A DNA stretch of 64,000 nucleotides from Serripes groenlandicus (lineage: Eukaryota > Mollusca > Bivalvia > Cardiida > Cardiidae), in contig JASEVX010000008.1 of the NCBI GenBank assembly GCA_031761405.1, positions 72,642,723 through 72,706,722 on the forward strand, read 5' to 3'. A model generated the notes under the pieces. That model saw nothing but the letters and a program-made list of their open reading frames with translations. It was not told the DNA's origin and did not search any database. A program made the position numbers and the translations under genes. This document shows positions 1-11,294 of the stretch, piece by piece. Every line of letters begins with the position of its first letter. Positions within the stretch are counted from its first letter, which is position 1.

Positions 1-210
1 AGCAGTTTAAACCCCCTTTCCCACATACAACATTTATGCAAAAGACAACATTGTAAAGATGTAGTCAACATATGAAAAACATCTGTAAAATCAAAGTACA
101 ATAATTGAATTATCATTTTTTGCTTTTGTAATCTTGCTTTCAAAATTGTCAGAATCGTCAGAAAACTTCTGTAGGTGGGACAGAAATAGCATTCAAAACA
201 GATGATTTAC

Positions 211-321
211 CTTGGGTGCAATTTTGTCCGGTATATTGTGATGTACATGTACATGTATAGCTGTTTCCAGTCAAGCTACAAGTTCCAGAATTAGCGCATG
301 GATTAGAGCTACAAAAGTCCT
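211..321 (-). CDS. EGF-like domain exon (module a, copy 1)
   Basis: A 111-nt minus-strand exon encodes a single EGF-like module of an extracellular or cell-surface protein. It is bounded by a CTTGCAG acceptor and a GTAAAT donor. Entry and exit are both in phase 1, so copies can be added without breaking frame. The product runs from EDFC to NCTQ and has six cysteines spaced C-x4-C-x5-C-x8-C-x1-C-x8-C, the classic three-disulfide pattern. The segment before the first cysteine lacks the D-x-D/N-E residues of calcium-binding EGF domains. EGF modules serve adhesion or ligand contacts; the partner is unknown. A MITE end lies a few dozen bases past the donor. It could be a live exon or part of a pseudogene array; no transcript evidence is available. 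Confidence 0.82.
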
Positions 322-1424
322 CTGCAAGTCGGTTTCAATGAAATGGAAATAGTTTCAATTTATCAATGTGTTTTAACCCTTTTTACATACAACCATTCCT
401 CAGCGGATTCCCTTTAAAAATGAATATTATGGAAACTGTGTCAAAATGAAAGTTTAGTTATTGATTAGGAATGGAAAAACATTGTGGCATAGTTTATCAT
501 CCATTATGAGCAGTTTCTCCTTTTCCAAATTATATTCAACCTACACTATAGTTAAATATAAAAACACATCCTAATAATTGCCTGTCCTCTGCAGTAGTTG
601 TTTGTATGTGGGGATTAGTAAAGGGCAGAAACTCGCAATATTATTCAATTTAGGATGTTTATTGTATTAATACAATCAAGACAACTTGTAAAAATAAGAA
701 TAACAAAACTGATGTGATATAAAAGATCCTTCAACCCTTGCTAATATGCAGACAATTTCTGGAATTGCGACGCCTCTGCAGCAGATAAGTTTTGAAAACG
801 TGAGGCAAAAGGAAAAAATACTTTTCCTCTTGCCAACAATGTTCTTAACTTAGTTCAATTATTGTTTGTTTCATTTAAACATGTGCACATTTTCAATAGT
901 CTTTAAAAAAAAATGTTTTAGACATCCGCTGCAGATTTAATGTAGTTAAAAAAGGGTTTCAAAATACCATCAATAATAAATGGGATGCTTCTCATGTAGA
1001 TATAGCTATAAATCTTCATGTTGAAAAAACTAGCATCCACAGATCTGCTTTAAGCTGCTTATACAGTTGTTCTGTATTTAAAAGCTTACTGTAGCTCTTT
1101 GCAAGTTACTGAAGTATGGCATGCAATCTTTTTTTTACCTGTAAGTGGGTGGAATATCAGAGTGTGTACCTGTGTTCTTCATGTCAACAAACATCGTCGG
1201 ACACACACGGTTGTTGACTCCCCTATGCTTCAACACCACACGTGCAATGTTTCCTTATCGTTTGGACGTTTGGACAAATAGTCAATATTGATTCTAATTT
1301 GATGCAATACAATGTTTTTCTGCTCGAAACAGCCAATAAGATCCCCCGTAGGTTGGAATGTTTTTAGTGGGGTTACCAGATAGTTCATGTTATTTGTACA
1401 CAATTGGAGATATTACATGTAAGC

Positions 1425-1497
1425 CACCCGATTAGCTCAGCTGGTACAATGTTCGACCCTAAAGCGAGAGATCATGGGTTCGAGCACCGAACAAGCT
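1425..1497 (+). repeat. tRNA-like sequence (SINE head or tRNA pseudogene), copy 1
   Basis: There is a clear Pol III A box (TAGCTCAGCTGG at 1433-1444) and a partly degenerate B box (GGTTCGAGCACC at 1477-1488) at tRNA-like spacing. The acceptor stem and T arm do not pair well, so it is not a convincing functional tRNA. It is more likely the tRNA-derived head of a SINE, or a tRNA pseudogene, sitting in an intron of the EGF cluster. Confidence 0.55.
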
Positions 1498-2391
1498 ACA
1501 TGCTTTTCTCTATAAACTTCGGTAATGTTTAGTTTTTAAATACGATAAACAGAGCGCACATTAACATTTCGTAGGCAAAGTCAACTTGCTATGGGTCTTA
1601 ACGTTGGAGAGTACCGGAAATGTAAGTATCATTTCGATTTGTTTATGTGTATTATATTCTGTTATATTAAAACAGCGAAACGATAGTGAAAAGTCCCATG
1701 GGTGATGTTGGATTGTAGCATAGGCAACAACTATTGGTGTCCGACCATGGTAAACAAATGATGTGCAGAATCTGCCAATTGTATATGGTGTGAACCTAGG
1801 CTTATTATTTTAGAGATATGGCATATTCCTGATTAAGTCAGATGTGTTAAGCTTGAAGTGTGAAATTGACCTTCAAGCACATAAACGTGTTTAAAATCTC
1901 CCAGTTGACCTTTACACATACACATCAAGTTAAATTAACCTACACGTATCTCTTGTACTTTTTAGTTATCTCCAATTCAATTTTCTTTTTAGATGAACCT
2001 ATATTAAACTCCAATTAAACTGAAAGAGGACAAGTGAAATAGAACATGTGTGCAGTTTATAAACACAGGAGTGAATTAGAAATCAAAGAAAAGTGTTTTG
2101 TGTAACTGTAATATTTTCCTTCTTGTAACATCTGTTTCGGTAGGCAGCAGTTTAATCCTTTCCCATATACAACATATCAGCAGCAGACAACGTTGCAAAG
2201 ATGTAGTCAAAATATAAAAACCATCTATAAATGAAATAACAATTATTGAATGAAGTTGAAAACATTGTGTCAAAAGGAGAAGTTATTATCAATTTTGCGT
2301 TTACCATCTTGCTTAAAAAGCCGTCTGCTGCAGAAGCGTCTGACAATTTCTGTATATGGGAAAGGAATAGCATTCAAAACTGATAGTTTAC

Positions 2392-2502
2392 CTTGGGTGC
2401 AGTTTTGTCCGGTATATTGTGATGTACATGTACATGTATAGCTATTTCCAGTCAAGCTACAAGTTCCGGAATTAGCGCATGGACTAGAGCTACAAAAATT
2501 CT
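2392..2502 (-). CDS. EGF-like domain exon (module b, copy 1)
   Basis: This is the same 111-nt phase 1-1 minus-strand exon type, with acceptor TTGCAG and donor GTAAAC. The encoded domain starts ENFC and ends NCTQ, and all six EGF cysteines are in the standard spacing. It differs from the module a exon by a few residues (Asn for Asp before the first cysteine, Ser for Asn in the first loop). It is therefore an older paralogue within the same higher-order unit, not a copy from the recent 5.1-kb duplication. Next to the donor is the MITE end seen in the other modules. Together with modules a and c it would give tandem EGF repeats. Confidence 0.8.
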
Positions 2503-4002
2503 CTGCAAGTGGGTTTCAATGAAATGGAAAAATGTTATTTCAATTTATTAATGTGTGTTTAACCCTTTTGTAGATACGAACAATCTTCAGCAGACTCCTT
2601 TTGAAAAACATCTTACGGAAACTGTCTTAAAATGAATGTTTAATTATTGAATATGAATGAAAAACGTTGTGGAATAGCTTATCATCCATCATGAGCAGTA
2701 TCTTCGTTGGCTACATTATTTTCAATCTACAACATAGTTAAATATAAAAACAATCCTAATATTTGCCTGTCGTCTGCTGCAGCTTTTTGTATGTGGGGAT
2801 CAGTAAATGACAGACACTCAATTCATTATTCAATTGAGTATGTTAATTGTATTAATACAACCAAGACAACCTGTTAAATTCGAATAACAATAACCTTTAA
2901 CCCTTGCTAACCTTCAGAAACTCTTTGAAATTGTAACGCCTTTGCAGCAAATGACTTTTAAAAACCTGATATAAAAGGAGAAACTACTTATAATGAGCAA
3001 CTTATCCACTTGCCAAAAATGTTTTTTAACTAAATTCAATTATTGTTTTTCATTTATACATGTATACATTTTCAATATTGTTTACAAAATGTTTTTAGTG
3101 ATCCGCTGCAGATTTAATGGAATTGGGAAAGGGTTTCAAAATACCATCCATTGGAAGATATTCCTACTGGGAAATAGGATGCTTCTCATTCAGATACATT
3201 GCTAACAATTTTCTCTACCATCACCAGATCTGTATTTAAAGCTGATTCAACAGTTTTTCTGGATTTAAACGCTCTTTGCAAGCTACTGAAGTATAGCACT
3301 CAATCTTTTTTTACCTGTAAGTGGTTGGAATTTCAGAGTGTGTACCTGTGTCTTTCATGTAAATAAATATCGTAGGACACACACGGTTCTGGATTCCCAT
3401 ATGCTCCAACACCGCCCGTGCGATTTTTCACTATCGTTTGGCTATCATAAGTCAGATGTGATAAGCTTGAAGTGTGACCCTTACTTTAAAGCACATAAAC
3501 GTTTTTAAAATCTCCCAGTTGTCTTTTAGACTTACACATGAAGTTTTATTAATCTACACGTATCTCTTGTACTTTTTAGTTATCTTATATTCAATTTTCG
3601 TTTTAAGATGGAACTGTATTCAACTCCAATGAAACTAAAATAGTACAAATGACATAGAACGTGAGTGCAACATAGAAGTGAATAAACAATCAAATGAAAT
3701 TGTTTTGTGTAATTGTAAGATTTCCTTCTTGTAACATCCGTTTCAGTAGGCAGCAATTTAAAAAAACCTTTCCAACATACAACATATCTTCTGAAGACAA
3801 TGTTGAAAATATGTAGTCAACACATGAAAACCATATATAAATCAAGGACAATTGTAGAATAAATTTGAAAACGTTGTGTCAAAAGGAGAAACTATTATAC
3901 ATTTTTGCTTTTGTCACCTTGTTTTCAAAAGCAGTCTGCTGCAGAAGCTTCAGAAAACTTCTTTATGTGGGAAAGAAATAGCATTCAAAACAGATAGTTT
4001 AC

Positions 4003-4113
4003 CTTGGGTGCAATTTAGTCCGGTATATTGTGATGTACATGTACATGTATAGCTGCTTCCACTCAAGCTACAAGTTCCGGAGTTTGCGCATGGATTAGAG
4101 CTACACAAGTCCT
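4003..4113 (-). CDS. EGF-like domain exon (module c, copy 1)
   Basis: This is the third EGF exon of the unit: 111 nt, minus strand, phase 1-1, with consensus splice signals. The domain begins EDLC and ends LNCTQ, keeps six cysteines at C-x4-C-x5-C-x8-C-x1-C-x8-C, and has small changes (GSS in the third loop, Leu before the final Asn-Cys). The reading frame is open and the splice sites are intact. On the minus strand this exon is transcribed before modules b and a of the same unit. Function is inferred only as an extracellular adhesion or interaction module. Confidence 0.8.
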
Positions 4114-5318
4114 CTGCAAGTCGGTTTCAATGAAATGAAAATAGTATTAATTCATAAATGTGTTTTAACCCTTTGTACATACGACCATTCTTCAGCAGAA
4201 ACCCTTTTAAAAAAAATAGTATGAATCCTTTAACCCTTGCTAATATTCAGACACTTTCTGAAATTGCGACGCCTCTGCAGCAGATGAATTTTGAAAACGT
4301 GAGGCAAGAGGAGAAATTACTCATAATGAGCAACTCTTCCCTTGCCAACAATGTTTTCAACTTAGTTCAATTATAGTTTGTTTCATTTATACATGTGCAC
4401 ATTTTTAATAGTTTTTACAAAATATTTTTAGTCATTCGCTGCAGATTTAATGAAGTTAGAAATAGGTTTCATAACACCATATCTTGGAAATGGGATGCTT
4501 CTCATGTTGACATGGCTATACATCTTTATGTTGAAAAAAACTAACATCCACAGATCTGCTAGTTGCTTTTACAGTTTTTCTGTATTTAAAAGCTTACTGT
4601 AGCTCTTTGCAAGTAACTGACGTATGGCATGCAATCCTTTTTTACCTGTAAGTGGACTGAATATCAGAGTGTGGACATGTGTCCTTCATGTAAACAAACA
4701 TCGTCGGACACACCCGGTGTTGACTCCCCTGTGCTTCCACGTGCAATTTGTCACTATCGTTTGGCCGTTTTAACAAATAGCCAATATTGATTCTAATTTG
4801 ATGTAATACAATTTTGTTCTGCGATAAACGGCCAATAAGATCCCTTGTAGACGGGAAAAGTGTGTGGTGTTACAAGACAGTTCATGTTATTTGTACACAA
4901 TTGAAGATATTACATGTTCCGCGGACAGGCTACATGCTTTGCTCTCTAAACTTTGGTAATGTTAAGTTATTAAAGACGATAAAAAGAACGCCTATTTACG
5001 TTTCGTGGACACACCCAAATTGCTATGTGTCTCCACATAGGAGAGTACCGGAAATTCAGTATCATTTCGATTTGTTTATGTGTATTATATTCTGTTCTAT
5101 TAGTAGGCAGCAGTTTAAACCCCCTTTCCCACATACAACATTTATGCAAAAGACAACATTGTAAAGATGTAGTCAACATATGAAAAACATCTGTAAAATC
5201 AAAGTACAATAATTGAATTATCATTTTTTGCTTTTGTAATCTTGCTTTCAAAATTGTCAGAATCGTCAGAAAACTTCTGTAGGTGGGACAGAAATAGCAT
5301 TCAAAACAGATGATTTAC

Positions 5319-5429
5319 CTTGGGTGCAATTTTGTCCGGTATATTGTGATGTACATGTACATGTATAGCTGTTTCCAGTCAAGCTACAAGTTCCAGAATT
5401 AGCGCATGGATTAGGGCTACAAAAGTCCT
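5319..5429 (-). CDS. EGF-like domain exon (module a, copy 2)
   Basis: This duplicate of the exon at 211-321 lies one 5,108-bp period away. It is 111 nt with the same acceptor and donor, phase 1-1, and six cysteines. One visible substitution (GGGCTA in place of GAGCTA on the plus strand) changes a Ser to Pro in the first loop, giving FCSPNPC. That brings it closer to the plus-strand exon at 57398, which has FCSPTPC. The reading frame is intact. Confidence 0.8.
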
Positions 5430-6532
5430 CTGCAAGTCGGTTTCAATGAAATGGAAATAGTTTCAATTTATCAATGTGTTTTAACCCTTTTTACATACAA
5501 CCATTCCTCAGCGGATTCCCTTTAAAAATGAATATTATGGAAACTGTGTCAAAATGAAAGTTTAGTTATTGATTAGGAATGGAAAAACATTGTGGCATAG
5601 TTTATCATCCATTATGAGCAGTTTCTCCTTTTCCAAATTATATTCAACCTACACTATAGTTAAATATAAAAACACATCCTAATAATTGCCTGTCCTCTGC
5701 AGTAGTTGTTTGTATGTGGGGATTAGTAAAGGGCAGAAACTCGCAATATTATTCAATTTAGGATGTTTATTGTATTAATACAATCAAGACAACTTGTAAA
5801 AATAAGAATAACAAAACTGATGTGATATAAAAGATCCTTCAACCCTTGCTAATATGCAGACAATTTCTGGAATTGCGACGCCTCTGCAGCAGATAAGTTT
5901 TGAAAACGTGAGGCAAAAGGAAAAAATACTTTTCCTCTTGCCAACAATGTTCTTAACTTAGTTCAATTATTGTTTGTTTCATTTAAACATGTGCACATTT
6001 TCAATAGTCTTTAAAAAAAAATGTTTTAGACATCCGCTGCAGATTTAATGTAGTTAAAAAAGGGTTTCAAAATACCATCAATAATAAATGGGATGCTTCT
6101 CATGTAGATATAGCTATAAATCTTCATGTTGAAAAAACTAGCATCCACAGATCTGCTTTAAGCTGCTTATACAGTTGTTCTGTATTTAAAAGCTTACTGT
6201 AGCTCTTTGCAAGTTACTGAAGTATGGCATGCAATCTTTTTTTTACCTGTAAGTGGGTGGAATATCAGAGTGTGTACCTGTGTTCTTCATGTCAACAAAC
6301 ATCGTCGGACACACACGGTTGTTGACTCCCCTATGCTTCAACACCACACGTGCAATGTTTCCTTATCGTTTGGACGTTTGGACAAATAGTCAATATTGAT
6401 TCTAATTTGATGCAATACAATGTTTTTCTGCTCGAAACAGCCAATAAGATCCCCCGTAGGTTGGAATGTTTTTAGTGGGGTTACCAGATAGTTCATGTTA
6501 TTTGTACACAATTGGAGATATTACATGTAAGC

Positions 6533-6605
6533 CACCCGATTAGCTCAGCTGGTACAATGTTCGACCCTAAAGCGAGAGATCATGGGTTCGAGCACCGAAC
6601 AAGCT
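6533..6605 (+). repeat. tRNA-like sequence, copy 2
   Basis: This is the same A-box/B-box sequence, duplicated with the 5.1-kb unit and unchanged by eye. Its presence at the same offset shows it predates the duplication. Confidence 0.55.
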
Positions 6606-7499
6606 ACATGCTTTTCTCTATAAACTTCGGTAATGTTTAGTTTTTAAATACGATAAACAGAGCGCACATTAACATTTCGTAGGCAAAGTCAATTTGCTAT
6701 GGGTCTTAACGTTGGAGAGTACCGGAAATGTAAGTATCATTTCGATTTGTTTATGTGTATTATATTCTGTTATATTAAAACAGCGAAACGATAGTGAAAA
6801 GTCCCATGGGTGATGTTGGATTGTAGCATAGGCAACAACTATTGGTGTCCGACCATGGTAAACAAATGATGTGCAGAATCTGCCAATTGTATATGGTGTG
6901 AACCTAGGCTTATTATTTTAGAGATATGGCATATTCCTGATTAAGTCAGATGTGTTAAGCTTGAAGTGTGAAATTGACCTTCAAGCACATAAACGTGTTT
7001 AAAATCTCCCAGTTGACCTTTACACATACACATCAAGTTAAATTAACCTACACGTATCTCTTGTACTTTTTAGTTATCTCCAATTCAATTTTCTTTTTAG
7101 ATGAACCTATATTAAACTCCAATTAAACTGAAAGAGGACAAGTGAAATAGAACATGTGTGCAGTTTATAAACACAGGAGTGAATTAGAAATCAAAGAAAA
7201 GTGTTTTGTGTAACTGTAATATTTTCCTTCTTGTAACATCTGTTTCGGTAGGCAGCAGTTTAATCCTTTCCCATATACAACATATCAGCAGCAGACAACG
7301 TTGCAAAGATGTAGTCAAAATATAAAAACCATCTATAAATGAAATAACAATTATTGAATGAAGTTGAAAACATTGTGTCAAAAGGAGAAGTTATTATCAA
7401 TTTTGCGTTTACCATCTTGCTTAAAAAGCCGTCTGCTGCAGAAGCGTCTGACAATTTCTGTATATGGGAAAGGAATAGCATTCAAAACTGATAGTTTAC

Positions 7500-7610
7500 C
7501 TTGGGTGCAGTTTTGTCCGGTATATTGTGATGTACATGTACATGTATAGCTATTTCCAGTCAAGCTACAAGTTCCGGAATTAGCGCATGGACTAGAGCTA
7601 CAAAAATTCT
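7500..7610 (-). CDS. EGF-like domain exon (module b, copy 2)
   Basis: This minus-strand, 111-nt, phase 1-1 exon has a sequence indistinguishable by eye from its counterpart at 2392-2502. It encodes one EGF-like domain starting ENFC, with six cysteines and intact splice signals. Because it is a near-identical duplicate, short reads from an expressed gene could not be assigned uniquely between the two copies. Confidence 0.78.
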
Positions 7611-9110
7611 CTGCAAGTGGGTTTCAATGAAATGGAAAAATGTTATTTCAATTTATTAATGTGTGTTTAACCCTTTTGTAGATACGAACAATCTTCAGCA
7701 GACTCCTTTTGAAAAACATCTTACGGAAACTGTCTTAAAATGAATGTTTAATTATTGAATATGAATGAAAAACGTTGTGGAATAGCTTATCATCCATCAT
7801 GAGCAGTATCTTCGTTGGCTACATTATTTTCAATCTACAACATAGTTAAATATAAAAACAATCCTAATATTTGCCTGTCGTCTGCTGCAGCTTTTTGTAT
7901 GTGGGGATCAGTAAATGACAGACACTCAATTCATTATTCAATTGAGTATGTTAATTGTATTAATACAACCAAGACAACCTGTTAAATTCGAATAACAATA
8001 ACCTTTAACCCTTGCTAACCTTCAGAAACTCTTTGAAATTGTAACGCCTTTGCAGCAAATGACTTTTAAAAACCTGATATAAAAGGAGAAACTACTTATA
8101 ATGAGCAACTTATCCACTTGCCAAAAATGTTTTTTAACTAAATTCAATTATTGTTTTTCATTTATACATGTATACATTTTCAATATTGTTTACAAAATGT
8201 TTTTAGTGATCCGCTGCAGATTTAATGGAATTGGGAAAGGGTTTCAAAATACCATCCATTGGAAGATATTCCTACTGGGAAATAGGATGCTTCTCATTCA
8301 GATACATTGCTAACAATTTTCTCTACCATCACCAGATCTGTATTTAAAGCTGATTTAACAGCTTTTCTGGATTTAAAAGCTCTTTGCAAGCTACTGAAGT
8401 ATAGCACTCAATCTTTTTTTACCTGTAAGTGGTTGGAATTTCAGAGTGTGTACCTGTGTCTTTCATGTAAATAAATATCGTAGGACACACACGGTTCTGG
8501 ATTCCCATATGCTCCAACACCGCCCGTGCGATTTTTCACTATCGTTTGGCTATCATAAGTCAGATGTGATAAGCTTGAAGTGTGACCCTTACTTTAAAGC
8601 ACATAAACGTTTTTAAAATCTCCCAGTTGTCTTTTAGACTTACACATGAAGTTTTATTAATCTACACGTATCTCTTGTACTTTTTAGTTATCTTATATTC
8701 AATTTTCGTTTAAGATGGAACTGTATTCAACTCCAATGAAACTAAAATAGTACAAATGACATAGAACGTGAGTGCAACATAGAAGTGAATAAACAATCAA
8801 ATGAAATTGTTTTGTGTAATTGTAAGATTTCCTTCTTGTAACATCCGTTTCAGTAGGCAGCAATTTAAAAAAACCTTTCCAACATACAACATATCTTCTG
8901 AAGACAATGTTGAAAATATGTAGTCAACACATGAAAACCATATATAAATCAAGGACAATTGTAGAATAAATTTGAAAACGTTTGTGTCAAAAGGAGAAAC
9001 TATTATACATTTTTGCTTTTGTCACCTTGTTTTCAAAAGCAGTCTGCTGCAGAAGCTTCAGAAAACTTCTTTATGTGGGAAAGAAATAGCATTCAAAACA
9101 GATAGTTTAC

Positions 9111-9220
9111 CTTGGTGCAATTTAGTCCGGTATATTGTGATGTACATGTACATGTATAGCTGCTTCCACTCAAGCTACAAGTTCCGGAGTTTGCGCATGG
9201 ATTAGAGCTACACAAGTCCT
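9111..9220 (-). pseudogene. EGF-like domain exon (module c, copy 2) with 1-bp deletion
   Basis: This counterpart of the exon at 4003-4113 is one base short. The plus-strand run CTTGGGTGC has become CTTGGTGC, so the exon is 110 nt and its last codons read out of phase with any downstream phase-1 exon. The six cysteines are unaffected, because the deletion lies after the last one. The lesion is in a GGG homopolymer, where consensus errors are common. Either this copy is genuinely broken or the base is a sequencing error; read depth and raw reads would decide. Confidence 0.65.
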
Positions 9221-10103
9221 CTGCAAGTCGGTTTCAATGAAATGAAAATAGTATTAATTCATAAATGTGTTTTAACCCTTTGTACATACGACCATTCTTC
9301 AGCAGAAACCCTTTTAAAAAAAATAGTATGAATCCTTTAACCCTTGCTAATATTCAGACACTTTCTGAAATTGCGACGCCTCTGCAGCAGATGAATTTTG
9401 AAAACGTGAGGCAAGAGGAGAAATTACTCATAATGAGCAACTCTTCCCTTGCCAACAATGTTTTCAACTTAGTTCAATTATAGTTTGTTTCATTTATACA
9501 TGTGCACATTTTTAATAGTTTTTACAAAATATTTTTAGTCATTCGCTGCAGATTTAATGAAGTTAGAAATAGGTTTCATAACACCATATCTTGGAAATGG
9601 GATGCTTCTCATGTTGACATGGCTATACATCTTTATGTTGAAAAAAACTAACATCCACAGATCTGCTAGTTGCTTTTACAGTTTTTCTGTATTTAAAAGC
9701 TTACTGTAGCTCTTTGCAAGTAACTGACGTATGGCATGCAATCCTTTTTTACCTGTAAGTGGACTGAATATCAGAGTGTGGACATGTGTCCTTCATGTAA
9801 ACAAACATCGTCGGACACACCCGGTGTTGACTCCCCTGTGCTTCCACGTGCAATTTGTCACTATCGTTTGGCCGTTTTAACAAATAGCCAATATTGATTC
9901 TAATTTGATGTAATACAATTTTGTTCTGCGATAAACGGCCAATAAGATCCCTTGTAGACGGGAAAAGTGTGTGGTGTTACAAGACAGTTCATGTTATTTG
10001 TACACAATTGAAGATATTACATGTTCCGCGGACAGGCTACATGCTTTGCTCTCTAAACTTTGGTAATGTTAAGTTATTAAAGACGATAAAAAGAACGCCT
10101 ATT

Positions 10104-10303
10104 NNNNNNNNNNNNNNNNNNNNNNNNNNNNNNNNNNNNNNNNNNNNNNNNNNNNNNNNNNNNNNNNNNNNNNNNNNNNNNNNNNNNNNNNNNNNNNNNN
10201 NNNNNNNNNNNNNNNNNNNNNNNNNNNNNNNNNNNNNNNNNNNNNNNNNNNNNNNNNNNNNNNNNNNNNNNNNNNNNNNNNNNNNNNNNNNNNNNNNNNN
10301 NNN
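10104..10303. other. Assembly gap (200 N)
   Basis: Exactly 200 consecutive N separate the EGF tandem array from the region leading into the 44-bp minisatellite. A round-number gap is a scaffolding placeholder, so true distance, order and orientation across it are unproven. It falls where the second 5.1-kb unit should close, which suggests the assembler stopped in an unresolved tandem array. Confidence 0.97.
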
Positions 10304-11290
10304 ATAATTGGTAATATGATATATATACACTTCCTTGCATTAACCCGTTCCCACATTAATTTATCGATATGTTCACGTAAATGTTTTCAAAATGATCTGT
10401 TGCAGATCTGTTGTATGTGGTGAAAGCGTAAATGACTCCGTCGTGGTCAAGTGTTATCTGATGACCAGTCGTTCAAGTTTCGATCCCTAGCAACGGCGAA
10501 AATGTTGGGGTGCCTTTTGTGAAAACACATTTCCTAGTTACTCAGCAAGTAAAACTATAATAAGGTGAAAAAATACCCATACAAAACCCCCCAAAACAAA
10601 CCAAGCATGTATTATTTGTTATGCTATTATAACAAATTAAATATGGAGATACTTAAGCCTTTCCCACATACAACAAACTTGTAGCAAATGACTTTTAAAA
10701 CATCCAGGCAAATATACAATATACAATCTCACTAAATGAAAGTACATGTATACGTGTTGATATAATTGACAACAATGTGGAAACATCAGAAATTTTTACA
10801 TTTGCCACAATTAATTCAAAAGTCATCTGTTGCAGATTCCTCATAAATCGTGTGCAATTTTGAAATGCTTGATTGACATTTGACCAAACATAACATAGAT
10901 CTTTTTATTTAAATAGTATTAAAATAAAAAATGATGGACGTTTGTTTACTTGTGAGTGAACACCGAATACTTATGCAGATAAAAAGAAAACTATACAATA
11001 TGTCTCCAAGATTCGGTTATCCTCACTTTCCTACCTGCAGAGACATTTGGACGCAGCTGCAGCAGACGACTTTAGAATAAATTGCCTCTGTAAGTGAGAA
11101 GGGTTAAAATGGTTGGGTTTTTATCGGGTTTTATCGCATTGGTTGATCATTGAATTGCTATGGTACTCCTATGTTTATAATCTGTAGAACGATTGCGGAA
11201 GATTAAATCTTATATAATTAACATATCTTTTATACTCACCATTTTAAGTATTTTGGAATTGAGCTCGCTTTATGACACTATCTATTTTAT
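10304..11290. other. Non-coding stretch with SINE and MITE fragments
   Basis: No gene is visible. Around 10436-10500 there is a degenerate tRNA-like pair of boxes (GGTCAAGTG, then TTTCGATCCC), probably a SINE fragment. From about 10648 to 10845 there is a decayed copy of the TTAA MITE: CCTTTCCCACATACAACA at the left, and a TCATCTGTTGCAGAT arm at the right. A third stretch near 11030-11110 resembles the MITE arm (GCAGCTGCAGCAGACGAC). Confidence 0.55.
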
Positions 11291-11294
11291 TGAT

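Larger units (their letters stand above)
1..5108 (-). repeat. 5.1-kb EGF-exon tandem unit, copy 1
   Basis: This is the first copy of a duplication with a 5,108-bp period; the window opens inside the array. The unit is built from three diverged modules of about 2.1, 1.6 and 1.4 kb (1-2117, 2118-3722, 3723-5108). Where visible, each starts near a CCTTCTTGTAACATC-type stretch followed by GTAGGCAGCA. Each module carries one minus-strand EGF exon, remnants of the TTAA MITE next to the exon, and a conserved intron stretch around GTATGGCATGCAATC or its variant. The DNA between exons has no other convincing coding sequence, and the short open frames there are repeated copies of chance frames. Module 1 also holds a tRNA-like sequence. 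Confidence 0.9.
5109..10103 (-). repeat. 5.1-kb EGF-exon tandem unit, copy 2 (cut by gap)
   Basis: This is a near-perfect repeat of the preceding 5.1 kb. By eye I find only scattered single-base changes: a T lost near 8708, a T gained near 8987, a G lost near 9113, and a few substitutions near 8355-8380 and at 5414. It stops at the N-gap about 110 bp before the period would close. The identity implies a very recent duplication, gene conversion, or an assembly duplicate of one locus or haplotype. It contains three minus-strand EGF exons and the second copy of the tRNA-like sequence. Confidence 0.9.

Noticed and set aside
1099..1281. 60-codon open frame repeated at 6207-6389
   Set aside because: It lies in an intron of the EGF module. 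The repetition is explained by the 5.1-kb duplication, and no domain or splice support was found.
1425..1497. Functional tRNA gene
   Set aside because: The A box is good, but the B box is degenerate and the acceptor and T stems do not pair; treated as SINE head or pseudogene.
10037..10356. Minus-strand frames spanning the N block
   Set aside because: They are open only because N codons are not read as stops.
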